Assembly: GCA_041395105.1 (NCBI GenBank)
Contig: JAWLBB010000011.1
Coordinates: 51,397-115,396 of the forward strand
Source: Opitutaceae bacterium
GTDB taxonomy: Bacteria; Verrucomicrobiota; Verrucomicrobiia; Opitutales; Opitutaceae
Direction of reading: 5' to 3'
DNA: 64,000 bases
A program made the position numbers and the translations under genes. The notes beneath the pieces were generated by a model that was given only the letters and a program-made list of their open reading frames with translations, was not told the origin of the DNA and ran no database searches. Numbering within the stretch: the stretch's first letter is position 1; each line of letters begins with the position of its first letter. Shown piece by piece: positions 1 to 8,408 of this stretch.

Positions 1-1527
1 CGCGAATTGGTGCCGAGGAGCGATCCGGGATCCACGCTGGCAGCCGAGACGCCCGATGTCATCATCGCAGCCTGGTTCTCCGCCGCTGATGATCTCGATG
101 GATTCCTCCGCGGCCTGTGCACTTCCCAATCCAATACTCCCGTCTACCTGGTTGCCGAGAATCTCAGCCCCGACGAAGTGATCAGTGCCGTGCGGGCGGG
201 GGCAAGAGACGTGTTCCTCCTGCCGCTCAATCCGCAGGAGATCCTGAATCGTCTGAGCATGGATGCCCGGGCCATCTCGAGTGAAGCCGGGATTGATCCC
301 GGTGAATGGGAACGCTGCTGCCGATTCCTCCAGCCCGAATCCGAATCGGAAATCGATACCTCCGGCCCGGAGAATCCGCTCGAAGACGCCCTGATAAGAA
401 TCGAATCCGAGCGGCAGGAACTCGAACTCGAGCGCCAGCTTCTCAAAGAGGAATGGGAACAGGTCAGGGAACTCCAGGTCACCGCCGGCCCCGCGGAAGT
501 CTCAGACGAAGCGAAACGGGAACTCGAACGCCGGGCGAGCGAGCTGGAGGATCAACGCTACGATTTTGAGGAGCAGAAAATCTTCCTGATGGATGCCCAG
601 CGTGAGGTCGAGGCGGCAAGGCTCGCCTGGGAGGAAGAGCGCCGGGCGCTGGAAAGCTCCAATGAGGAACTGCGGACGAAACTCGAGGCCCTCCAGCAGG
701 GCCAGCCGAACGGCAAGCGGAGTGGGGCCACTCCCGGGCCGGACGGCAAATGGCTGCGCTCGTCCATCGGATCACTGCCCCTGAGCAAGGGAGACCGCCG
801 CGCCAACGGGACTTCGTCATCCGATGTGCGCGAACTGAACGAACGCCTGAATGCGGCCAACGAGGCCCGTCGCGGGCTCGAAGCCGAATTGGAAGAGATT
901 TCCCGCACGGCCGCACAGGCGCGGGCCAGCCAGGTCGAACTTGAACAAGAAGTGGCCGATCTGCGCGCCCGGTACGAACGGACCGGCGAGGGCGGCCTCG
1001 CATCAGGTGGATCACTCATCGACCGGCTTGAGCGACTGGCTGAATCCCTCGCAGCCCGTCGTCTGGATCTGGAAGAAATCTGCTCACGACGATCCACTCT
1101 CCAGCTTCAGATCGAGACCCTGTCGGCGGAATTGTCCGGACAGGAAATCACCGAGTCCCTGACACCCGCACATCTCCAGCATATCCGGGAGGTGAAGAAC
1201 CAGCGGCGGGAACTCCAGGATTCCGAAGCCGCCCTGGCCGTCGAACAATCGCGACTCACCGAAGATCTGGAGCGGGACGAACGCGAATTGCTGATGATCG
1301 AGTCCTGGGTCGAAGAACTCGATGGAGCCCGTGAACGGATCGAAGCGCTCAAGCGATCCCATGCGAAAACGATTTCCGAACCTGACACGGCTTTTCAATC
1401 CGAGCCCGTGATGGAAGCCGGATCCTTCGAGCCGCCCGTCATCGCCGACCCGGTTCCAGAAAAGGGACGCGGCCGCAGTCGCAAAGGCGGTCTCTCACGA
1501 CGGTTCGCCTTAAGGGGAATGGCCTGA
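1..1527 (+). CDS. Receiver-like domain plus long coiled-coil protein, 5' end outside window
   Basis: The reading frame is open from the first base, so the true start probably lies upstream; the first possible start in the window is a TTG at 7. Residues 15-90 resemble the second half of a response-regulator receiver fold (strand PDVIIAAWFS, then AVRAGARDVFLLP, where a receiver would carry its beta5 lysine). From about residue 125 to 450 the protein is a charged Glu/Arg-rich coiled coil broken by a low-complexity Gly/Pro stretch near 235-265. The C-terminus is basic (RGRSRKGGLSRR). No output domain is visible. It is convergent with the neighbouring TPR-PAS-receiver gene, with 2 bases between the stop codons. 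A structural or scaffold role in signalling is inference; it could also be a CpaE/TadZ-like atypical receiver protein. Confidence 0.7.
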   Translation, partial: RELVPRSDPGSTLAAETPDVIIAAWFSAADDLDGFLRGLCTSQSNTPVYLVAENLSPDEVISAVRAGARDVFLLPLNPQEILNRLSMDARAISSEAGIDPGEWERCCRFLQPESESEIDTSGPENPLEDALIRIESERQELELERQLLKEEWEQVRELQVTAGPAEVSDEAKRELERRASELEDQRYDFEEQKIFLMDAQREVEAARLAWEEERRALESSNEELRTKLEALQQGQPNGKRSGATPGPDGKWLRSSIGSLPLSKGDRRANGTSSSDVRELNERLNAANEARRGLEAELEEISRTAAQARASQVELEQEVADLRARYERTGEGGLASGGSLIDRLERLAESLAARRLDLEEICSRRSTLQLQIETLSAELSGQEITESLTPAHLQHIREVKNQRRELQDSEAALAVEQSRLTEDLERDERELLMIESWVEELDGARERIEALKRSHAKTISEPDTAFQSEPVMEAGSFEPPVIADPVPEKGRGRSRKGGLSRRFALRGMA

Positions 1528-1529
1528 GG

Positions 1530-3923
1530 TCAGGACCGTCCGATCTTGCCGCACCGGTCGAGCTCCTCACGGAGGGCCGACAGGCTGACGGGTCGGACGA
1601 GAACACCATCCGCTCCGGCCTCCGCCGGGCGTTCACCCGATTCGTGATCGTCGTCGACGATACAGATGATCGGCAAGGATGTTCCCTGATCGAACCCACG
1701 GACCGTGCCGATCCAATCGGAGATATTCCGTCGCTTCGCATCCGGGTCAAGAACCAGCAGATCGAATGACTTACCGGCCATCGCTTTCTCCAGCTCATCT
1801 TCATCGCGAACAAACGAAACCGTGCAGTTCAGTGCGTTGAGCAGGTGCTCAAGAACCTTTCGATTGACCGGCAGGTCCACCACCCCGACAACCCGCCTCC
1901 CAAGCGGCCCGGCGACGGAACGGACCGGGCGGGTTTCAGATTCGGAGTTGGCCCGGTCATCAATGACCGAGGGCTTCCCACCATCGCCATCGCCATCGCC
2001 ATCGCCAAGGGGATGGTACTCCATCACGGCGACGAAGTTGACGATTTCCCCGACTTCATTGATGACGGGGGAGATGGTGGCCTCCTCCTGATAAAGGGAG
2101 CCATCCTTGCGGCAATTGACAAAGCACCCCCGCCAGACCCGTCCGGTCAGAATGGTGCTCCAGAGACGTTTGTAGAAGTCACGGCCGTGATGCCCGGATT
2201 GAAAGATCCTGGGATTTGCGCCCCTGATATCATCGAGAGTGAAACCGCTCACCTCGGTAAACCGAGGATTGACGTAGGTGATGGCTCCGTCCCGATCCGT
2301 GATGAGAACGCCAGTCGGGCTCTGCTCGACCGCCCGCGAAAGTTCCCGCAATTTCATGTTGGTCAGGTGAAGTTCCCGATTCGCTTCACCGATCTTTCGA
2401 CCCTGCGCCTCGACCATCTCCTTCTGGCGGACGATCTCGGCGTTTTTCTCCCGCAAGGCCTGTTCAGTACCACGCTTCAGACGATACTGACTCTGCAGAA
2501 CCATCAGGACGATGCACACCGCGACGAAGGCACCGATCAACGAATTCCGGCCCAGTTGGTTCATGCGGTTCTCCTGGGCGAGCAGGGCGATCTGTTGTTC
2601 ACTGCGTTCGATCGTCAGCTGTTGCAGTTCACGCTCCAGTTGGAGCATCTCGATTTCCTGTTCCTTCCGGTCGAACTTGTAGCTCGCCTCCAGCTCAGCC
2701 ATCCGATTCCCGATTTCGCGGCTGGCAATCAACTGCTCAATCCGCCGGGATTCCTGCAGAGAGGCATAGGCTTCGGCGAAGAGCCCCTGGTTCGCCTGGA
2801 CTTCGGAAAGGTTCCCATGGAGCTCCCGGAGCAATCCCCGGTCTCCGGCCCGTAACGCCTGATCAATCCCTTCGTTCAGGGCGTCCGAGGCCGCTTCAAG
2901 ATTCCCAAGGCGGAATTGAGCGATCCCGAGATGCAGAAGCGAGAATGCCAGCCCCCGCGGCAGGCCGAGAGATCGGTTGATGGCGAGTGCCTCTTCGCTG
3001 AAACGCAGTGCCTCCTCGTGCCGCCCCAGCCGGTTGTAGACAAGCCCGGCATGGGCGAGTGAGACGGCGATCCCTTCGGGCCGGGCCATCTGCCGTTCAA
3101 GCTCGAGCGATGCGAGGTGAAGCCGAAGCGCTTCATCCAGTTCCCCCTGCTCGCGCTTGGCCCGGCCAAGATTGTCGAGGACATCGGCCAGACCCGGAAG
3201 CTCTCCCGACTTCTCGTAGATCGCCCGCGCTCTCTCGAGATCCGCCACCGACTTCCCATAGTCGCCCATTTCAAAGCGGACAATCGCCAGGTTGTTCAGG
3301 GTGCCGGCTGCCGATTGGTCGTCGCCGATCTCCTCCTTCAATCGAAGGCTTTCCAGATAGTAGGCCAATGCCTGCGCATACTGCCCGGTCTGGGAGTGAA
3401 TCAGGCCGATATTGTTCAAGGTCTTTGCGATCTCCGACTGATCCCCCAGGCTTCTTCGGATGCTCAGTGAGTCTTCGGCCAATCGGAGTGCTCCCTCGAC
3501 CTGTCCCTCGCCCAGCAGGACCCCGACCATTTCGTTCAGAGCCGATGCAGTAAGTTGCGAATCATCGATGGACTCGGCCAATTCCCGTGCCCGGCTCGCC
3601 TCGAGCCTGGCCCGGGAAAGGTCGCCTTGTTCCCTGGCCAGAGCCGCGATCTGGAGACGCAGGGCGGCCTCGATCGCCGGATCCCCCGCGGACGGCGACT
3701 CAAGCAATGACAACCCGAGTGTCATGGCCTCGACGGGATCGGTCTCCATCAGGGAGACGAGCCGCTCCATTTCCAAGCGGATGGGAACCTCCGGCCGGTC
3801 GTCCACGACAGCCGCGGAACACGACAGACCAGCCAGGCCCAACAGCAGCGCCTTCCCTGCAAGACGAAACCACCCCCCGCTGGGTCGGAAACCATGACCG
3901 CCGATCGTGCCCGGACTTTCCAT
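1530..3923 (-). CDS. TPR / transmembrane / PAS / receiver-like sensor protein without kinase
   Basis: 797 residues. An N-terminal hydrophobic segment (KALLLGLAGLSCSAA) is probably a signal peptide. About eight tetratricopeptide repeats follow (residues 60-390, with repeats such as TLNNIGLIHSQTGQYAQAL), then a coiled coil, one membrane helix (SLIGAFVAVCIVLMVLQSQY) and a second coiled coil. A PAS domain follows (VEQSPTGVLITDRDGAITYV through NFVAVMEYHPLG). An Asp/Gly repeat linker leads to a C-terminal receiver-like domain. There is no HisKA or HATPase domain. In the receiver-like domain the aspartate in LLVLDPDA is present, but the second acidic-pocket residue is Leu, the Thr/Ser position reads Val and the conserved Lys is Arg (VLVRPVS), so it is probably a pseudo-receiver. 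It is divergent from a NarL-type regulator, a likely functional partner by position. Confidence 0.85.
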   Translation of the reverse strand: MESPGTIGGHGFRPSGGWFRLAGKALLLGLAGLSCSAAVVDDRPEVPIRLEMERLVSLMETDPVEAMTLGLSLLESPSAGDPAIEAALRLQIAALAREQGDLSRARLEASRARELAESIDDSQLTASALNEMVGVLLGEGQVEGALRLAEDSLSIRRSLGDQSEIAKTLNNIGLIHSQTGQYAQALAYYLESLRLKEEIGDDQSAAGTLNNLAIVRFEMGDYGKSVADLERARAIYEKSGELPGLADVLDNLGRAKREQGELDEALRLHLASLELERQMARPEGIAVSLAHAGLVYNRLGRHEEALRFSEEALAINRSLGLPRGLAFSLLHLGIAQFRLGNLEAASDALNEGIDQALRAGDRGLLRELHGNLSEVQANQGLFAEAYASLQESRRIEQLIASREIGNRMAELEASYKFDRKEQEIEMLQLERELQQLTIERSEQQIALLAQENRMNQLGRNSLIGAFVAVCIVLMVLQSQYRLKRGTEQALREKNAEIVRQKEMVEAQGRKIGEANRELHLTNMKLRELSRAVEQSPTGVLITDRDGAITYVNPRFTEVSGFTLDDIRGANPRIFQSGHHGRDFYKRLWSTILTGRVWRGCFVNCRKDGSLYQEEATISPVINEVGEIVNFVAVMEYHPLGDGDGDGDGGKPSVIDDRANSESETRPVRSVAGPLGRRVVGVVDLPVNRKVLEHLLNALNCTVSFVRDEDELEKAMAGKSFDLLVLDPDAKRRNISDWIGTVRGFDQGTSLPIICIVDDDHESGERPAEAGADGVLVRPVSLSALREELDRCGKIGRS
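1981..2006. repeat. In-frame hexanucleotide microsatellite (CCATCG)4
   Basis: Four tandem CCATCG units plus CC lie inside the preceding gene. On the minus strand they encode alternating Asp-Gly in the linker between the PAS and receiver-like domains. Because the unit is six bases, copy-number change would alter linker length without shifting the frame. Confidence 0.8.
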
Positions 3924-4153
3924 ATATTCAGCTCCCTCAGGAGGCGCCCCATGTTCACCATTGCCCGAGGCATGGCAATACCGGATACCCGGCAGGTCGA
4001 ACCGTCATCAGCGCGGTCCAGGCAAGCCCGGATCCCCGCCGGCCGGGCCAATTCCTGGCTTTCATCCCACTCCGGATTCTGCTAAAGACCCTCCCTGCTG
4101 CGGACGCCTGGCGCGTTCCTGCAGTCCTGCCCTCGTCCCCGACGTCGATCCGT
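3924..4153. other. Divergent intergenic region between two signalling genes
   Basis: These 230 bases separate the start of the TPR-PAS-receiver gene (minus strand) from the start chosen for the NarL-type regulator (plus strand), so promoters for both should lie here. I see no convincing -35/-10 pair or palindromic operator. The plus strand stays open upstream of the regulator, but that part translates to low-complexity Arg/Pro-rich sequence without recognisable content. Confidence 0.5.
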
Positions 4154-4876
4154 ATGCTCAGTTCAGAAAACGCGACAACGAACCCCTCCCGCTGGAATCT
4201 GCTCGTGGCGGAAGATCACCTGATGGTTCGCGAGGGCTTGATCGCCCTTCTTGAACAAGACAAACGGATCGTGGTGGTCGCTCGTGCCTCTTCAGCCTCC
4301 GAGGTCAAACAGCAGCTGCGCCGGCACCCCGTTGATCTCCTTCTCCTTGATCTGATGCTCGGTGACTCGGACGGTGTCACCCTGATCAAGGACCTCCTCG
4401 GCGAGTTCGCGGGCCTCCGCGTTCTCGTCATTTCGGCCCATAATGATCCTCTCTTTGCCGAGCGCTCGCTCAAGGCCGGAGCCCTCGGCTTCATCACCAA
4501 GGACGAGCCGGCGAACTCCATCTTCAGCGCAATCGAATCGGTCATGGATGGACGTTTTGCCATGACCGAAAATCTGGCCGCCTCCATCCTGAAGCGACGG
4601 CTGAAGAGCCCTTCGCAAGGCGGTGAGTTGGATATCTCAAGCCTCTCGGATCGCGAACTCCACGTGTTCACTCTGCTTGGGAAGGGCCTGACCAGCCGGA
4701 AGATCTCCGTCCAGCTCAAGGTCAGCATCAAGACGGTCGACGCCCATCGCGAGCATATCAAGAGCAAGCTGATGATCGAGGACTCGGCCCATCTCGTCCG
4801 TCACGCCGTCCTCTGGGTCCAGCAACAGGAGCCCTCTCGATCCGCCGCCTACTCACGGGCTTCCCGAGGGCATTGA
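4154..4876 (+). CDS. NarL/FixJ-family response regulator
   Basis: 240 residues from ATG 4154. This start was chosen because the receiver domain begins 14 residues later, and the in-frame sequence upstream is Arg/Pro-rich shadow. The receiver has its acidic pocket (LLVAEDHLMVREGL), phosphoacceptor (LLLLDLMLGDSDG), Ser at VLVISAH and Lys at GFITKDEP, so it should be phosphorylatable. The C-terminal LuxR-type helix-turn-helix runs from LSDRELHVFTLLGKGL to SIKTVDAHREHIKSKL. It should be a cytoplasmic transcription factor. It is divergent from the TPR-PAS-receiver gene, which itself lacks a kinase, so the cognate kinase is not obvious in the window. Confidence 0.9.
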   Translation: MLSSENATTNPSRWNLLVAEDHLMVREGLIALLEQDKRIVVVARASSASEVKQQLRRHPVDLLLLDLMLGDSDGVTLIKDLLGEFAGLRVLVISAHNDPLFAERSLKAGALGFITKDEPANSIFSAIESVMDGRFAMTENLAASILKRRLKSPSQGGELDISSLSDRELHVFTLLGKGLTSRKISVQLKVSIKTVDAHREHIKSKLMIEDSAHLVRHAVLWVQQQEPSRSAAYSRASRGH

Positions 4877-4887
4877 GGACGACCGCC

Positions 4888-5121
4888 TCAACGCTTGGGT
4901 CCTGCCCGAAAGAACCGCCGACCCTTGCTCAAGCCCAGACCTTGCGCCGCCTTGACCCGCAGGGGGTCGGCCCGCTGGCCCGCAGTGTCAATCGTCGCGG
5001 ACTCCCGGCCCCGGGGAAAGTAACGGCTCAGTTCACCCTCGCCCACACCCCGAAGATCATTGATCTTCTTCGGCAGTTTCTCCGCGGGAAACGGAGTCGG
5101 TTTGGGAAGTTTCTTGCTCAT
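4888..5121 (-). CDS. Small basic protein of unknown function
   Basis: 77 residues starting MSKKLPKPTPFPAEKLPKK and ending in a Lys/Arg-rich tail. Codon use is like that of the neighbours, with mostly G or C in third positions and GAG preferred for Glu, which favours a real gene over a shadow. No clear Shine-Dalgarno sequence precedes the ATG at 5121. The same frame extends to 5172, but that extension is Arg-rich and unconvincing. It is convergent with the response regulator (11 bases apart). I do not recognise the family; the composition would suit nucleic-acid binding, but that is a guess. Confidence 0.45.
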   Translation of the reverse strand: MSKKLPKPTPFPAEKLPKKINDLRGVGEGELSRYFPRGRESATIDTAGQRADPLRVKAAQGLGLSKGRRFFRAGPKR

Positions 5122-5415
5122 TTTCTGTGACCGGAAGCGCCGGCGGGGTGCGAATCGGGATTCAACAGGCATCTCAACCCAACATGGCCAGAAATCGAGT
5201 TTTGTCGCCGAAAGCGCTCAGATTTTACATCGGGGTAACAAATCTCTACATCGGCCGGCTCCGCCTATCATTTAGGCCATAATCACCCGAGGTTGTGCTC
5301 CGCTTCAGATCAACCGTCCAAACAACCCGGAACACTCCGGGAACGACCGGCTGTTTCGACCGTCCGCCCAAGCCGGATCTTGTCGTGATGCCTGTCCTCT
5401 GCGACAGTCCTGCCC
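5122..5415. promoter_or_regulatory. Upstream region of the copper ATPase with a spaced direct repeat
   Basis: No gene is seen in these 294 bases. The octamer TACATCGG occurs at 5226-5233 and again at 5247-5254, with starts 21 bases apart, i.e. two helical turns on the same face. This is about 160 bases upstream of the ATPase start. The spacing is what a direct-repeat activator site would show, but no known motif is matched. Confidence 0.3.
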
Positions 5416-7482
5416 ATGGCCGAACCCGCGCCGTCTGAAACGACCACCGCTCTCTCGACGGAACCGGTCTATATGGGCCTGCCGTCCGAAGCCGTCCTTC
5501 GTCCCCGGTTCTACCTGGCGCTGGCCCTCACCCTTCCCGTCTTCGCCCTCGCCATGGGCCCGATGATTCCCGGACTCGACCTCGATTCATGGATCAACCC
5601 GCATCTTTCACCCTGGATCCAGTTCATCCTGACCACCCCCGTCTTTTTCTGGTGCGGCTGGTTTTTCATCCGCCGCTTTGTCCGTTCGACCCTCGAACGA
5701 GACACCAATATGTTTACCCTGATCATTCCGGGGATCGGGGCAGCCTACTTCTACAGCGCCTTCGCCGTCATCTTTCCCGACTGGCTTCCCGATGCGCTGG
5801 CCGACGACGGCCATCCCCCGCTCTATTTCGAAGCGACCGCGATGATCGTGACCATCGTCCTGATCGGACAGATTCTCGAACAGCGCACCCACGCACGAAC
5901 CGAAGAGGCCATCCGGTCGCTTGTCCAACTGGCGCCGCGCACCGCAACCCGAATTGCGGCCAACGGCGCGGAGGAGGATGTCGCGATTGATCGGATCCTG
6001 CGGGGAGACCGGCTCCGGGTTCGCCCCGGAGAGACGGTTCCCGTCGACGGGACGATTGAGGAAGGCGGCAGCGCGCTGGACGAATCCATGATCACCGGCG
6101 AGTCCGTTCCCATCGACAAGAGCCGCGGAGATCCCGTGCTCGGCGGGACAGGAAACACTCAGGGCGCCTTCATCATGCGGGCTGAACGGGTCGGATCCGA
6201 GACTATCCTTGCCCGGATCATCGAACTGGTCAAGACCGCCCAGGAAACCGAACCGCCCATCCAGCGTCTGGCCGATCGCGTCTCCGGCATCTTCGTGCCC
6301 GTCGTCCTCGCCATCAGCGTTCTCACCTTCATCACATGGTATGCGATCGGACCCGAGCCCTCCTTCACCTATGCGCTGGTCAATGCGGTCGCCGTCCTCG
6401 TCATCGCCTGTCCCTGCGCCCTCGGCCTGGCGACCCCGGTCTCGATCGTGACCGGGATCGGACGAGGCGCCCAGGCCGGTATTCTTGTCCGCGACGCCGA
6501 GGCCCTTGAACGCCTCCAATCGGTCAATACGATTCTCCTCGACAAGACCGGAACCCTGACCGAAGGAAGGCCGGGCGTGGATAGTCTTCATCCCGTCAAC
6601 GGGATCAGCGAAGAGACCCTCCTGAGCGCCGCCGCCGCCGCCGAACTCGGAAGCGAACATCCCCTTGCCCGCGCCCTGGTCCGGGAAGCCCGCAATCGTG
6701 ACCTCCAACTGACCCCGGCGGATCAATTCGAAGCGGTCACGGGAGGCGGAGTTCGCGCGACCACCGGTCCGGACTCGGCCCGGGTGGGACGGCCGGACTT
6801 TGTGATCAATGATGCCGGAGTTGATCCAGGTCAGGCGGCCGCGCTCATCGATACGATCGACCCGGCCGGCAAAACCATCATCCTGGTGGCACGCAATCAT
6901 GAACTCCTCGGGGCGATAGCCCTGACGGATCGGATACGCGAGACCGCGGAATCAGCCGTCCGAGAGCTTCACCGGCTCGGAATCCGGGTCGGCATGGTCA
7001 CCGGCGACAACCAGGGTACGGCCGATGCCGTGGCCAGGGCGCTTGGCATTGATCTTGTTCATGCGAACGTCCGACCGGAGGACAAGCAGCGGATTGTCCG
7101 TGAGCACGCCGAGCGGGGGGAATTGACCGCGTTCTGCGGTGACGGGATCAATGATGCACCGGCTCTCGCGGCCGCCCATGTCGGGATCGCCATGGGAACC
7201 GGAACCGATGTGGCCATCGACAGTGCCGGACTCATCCTGGTCAAGGGTGACCTCCAGGCCCTCGTCCGGGCCGTTCATCTGAGCCGGGCCGTTCTCCGCA
7301 ACATCAAGCAGAATCTCTTTTTCGCCTTCTGCTACAACAGCCTGGGAATTCCGGTGGCCGCCGGTCTGCTCTATCCAATCCACGGCATCCTGCTCAACCC
7401 GATGATCGCCGGAGTCGCCATGGCCCTGAGCTCGATCTCCGTCGTCTCCAACGCCCTCAGGCTCAAATCGCTCAAACTCTGA
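5416..7482 (+). CDS. copA: Cu(I)-exporting P1B-1-type ATPase lacking an N-terminal metal-binding domain
   Basis: 688 residues; pumps monovalent copper (possibly silver) out of the cytoplasm using ATP. Seen directly: TGES at 227-230, the membrane CPC metal site at 332-334, the phosphorylated aspartate D376 in DKTGT, the P1B-specific SEHP at 413-416, MVTGDN near 527 and GDGIND at 585-590. Tyr-Asn at 640-641 and Met plus Ser-Ser at 669-673 in the last two helices are the P1B-1 signature that selects Cu(I)/Ag(I). The N-terminus goes almost straight into the first helix; there is no CxxC heavy-metal-associated domain, and no His-rich tail replaces it. The downstream sensor/sigma trio begins 132 bases later on the same strand, so co-transcription or shared control is likely. 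Confidence 0.95.
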   Translation: MAEPAPSETTTALSTEPVYMGLPSEAVLRPRFYLALALTLPVFALAMGPMIPGLDLDSWINPHLSPWIQFILTTPVFFWCGWFFIRRFVRSTLERDTNMFTLIIPGIGAAYFYSAFAVIFPDWLPDALADDGHPPLYFEATAMIVTIVLIGQILEQRTHARTEEAIRSLVQLAPRTATRIAANGAEEDVAIDRILRGDRLRVRPGETVPVDGTIEEGGSALDESMITGESVPIDKSRGDPVLGGTGNTQGAFIMRAERVGSETILARIIELVKTAQETEPPIQRLADRVSGIFVPVVLAISVLTFITWYAIGPEPSFTYALVNAVAVLVIACPCALGLATPVSIVTGIGRGAQAGILVRDAEALERLQSVNTILLDKTGTLTEGRPGVDSLHPVNGISEETLLSAAAAAELGSEHPLARALVREARNRDLQLTPADQFEAVTGGGVRATTGPDSARVGRPDFVINDAGVDPGQAAALIDTIDPAGKTIILVARNHELLGAIALTDRIRETAESAVRELHRLGIRVGMVTGDNQGTADAVARALGIDLVHANVRPEDKQRIVREHAERGELTAFCGDGINDAPALAAAHVGIAMGTGTDVAIDSAGLILVKGDLQALVRAVHLSRAVLRNIKQNLFFAFCYNSLGIPVAAGLLYPIHGILLNPMIAGVAMALSSISVVSNALRLKSLKL

Positions 7483-7614
7483 TCGTCGGAAACCCGAAAA
7501 CGCATCGGCCACTCGAAAGAATCCGAGGGAGAATCAGTCCTGCCCGCGTTGAACAGAAAGCCGGGGTCGAACCCACCTCCCATCGACCGACTGAACCACC
7601 ATCCATTCCTTCCC

Positions 7615-7974
7615 ATGAATCAAGAGCCGATTGACGAGTTGCTTGGACGTCTCCGCCTCGCCCCGCGACCCGCCGCCCCCGATCTTCGTCGAGAGGTTCG
7701 AGCAGCCATTCGCCATCGCCGGGCGGCGTCCCGGTCGCCGGAAGCGGGGCTGGCCCTCTTTCCCTGGAAGGGATTGCTCGGGAAACCGTGGATCGCGGCC
7801 GCCACCGTCGCCGTCGCCCTCGTCATAGGATCCCTCCCCGAGGCCTTGACCCATCTGCGTTCGCAACGGGAAGCGGATGCCGTCTACGCCCGGCGCTCTC
7901 TTCACTTCGACGTTTTCGCTCCGGTTGATCTCCTGCCCGGCGACGCGACCACGACCCGTCTTTATCCTCGCTGA
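7615..7974 (+). CDS. Single-helix membrane protein, candidate CnrY-like anti-sigma factor
   Basis: 119 residues from ATG 7615, where the frame becomes protein-like. The first 60 residues are hydrophilic and basic (LRREVRAAIRHRR). One membrane helix follows (PWIAAATVAVALVIGSLPEA) and then about 40 periplasmic residues. This is the topology of the anti-sigma factors CnrY/NccY, whose short cytoplasmic N-terminus clamps the sigma factor. Sequence similarity is too weak to assign alone. The call rests on topology and on gene order: it sits 3 bases before a CnrX-like sensor that is itself followed by an ECF sigma factor, the same order as cnrYXH of Cupriavidus metallidurans. It could instead be an unrelated zinc-free anti-sigma protein. 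Confidence 0.65.
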   Translation: MNQEPIDELLGRLRLAPRPAAPDLRREVRAAIRHRRAASRSPEAGLALFPWKGLLGKPWIAAATVAVALVIGSLPEALTHLRSQREADAVYARRSLHFDVFAPVDLLPGDATTTRLYPR

Positions 7975-7977
7975 ACC

Positions 7978-8406
7978 ATGAAACCAACCGTTTTGTTTTT
8001 CATCGTGGTCACCGGGGTCGCAGCCATTTCGGCCATCGCGACCCGCCAATGGGTCGAGCGGAAACCACCGACGGCCGAATCGGTTCATGACTGGCTCCAC
8101 GCCCAACTGGACCTGACCAAAGAGCAAAGTGATGTCCTCGAGCAGATCGAGGAAAGCTACGCAAAGGAGGAAAGGCCGTTGCGGGAGGCCTATGCTGCTG
8201 CGAATCGCGACCTGGCGGCCCTGATCCGTGAGGAAGGTGCCTACACTCCGAAGGTGGCCCTGGCGGTCGAACACGTTCACCATCAGATGGGGGAATTGCA
8301 GAAGCTCTCGATCGAGCACCTGTTCACGATGGCATCCGTGCTCGATCCCTCACAAAAGGAGAAGCTCATTCACTATGCGGAGCTGGCTTTGACCGAGTTC
8401 CATTGA
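7978..8406 (+). CDS. CnrX-like periplasmic metal sensor (Metal_resist family)
   Basis: 142 residues. An N-terminal signal anchor (residues 5-22) is followed by an all-helical periplasmic domain. Candidate metal ligands are H37 and H41 (VHDWLH), E58, H114 and M118 (EHLFTM). In CnrX the Ni/Co ligands are H42, H46, E63, H119 and M123, so every spacing is identical (+4, +17, +56, +4). The MGELQK segment before the last pair also fits the family. The inferred role is to bind metal in the periplasm and relay this to the upstream anti-sigma protein. The stop codon overlaps the region of the next start, consistent with translational coupling to the sigma factor. Which metal it senses cannot be read from sequence; the neighbouring pumps point to copper or silver rather than nickel. 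Confidence 0.85.
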   Translation: MKPTVLFFIVVTGVAAISAIATRQWVERKPPTAESVHDWLHAQLDLTKEQSDVLEQIEESYAKEERPLREAYAAANRDLAALIREEGAYTPKVALAVEHVHHQMGELQKLSIEHLFTMASVLDPSQKEKLIHYAELALTEFH

Positions 8407-8408
8407 TC

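Noticed and set aside
1981..2006. Phase-variation switch by the CCATCG repeat
   Set aside because: The unit is a multiple of three, so slippage cannot turn the gene on or off.
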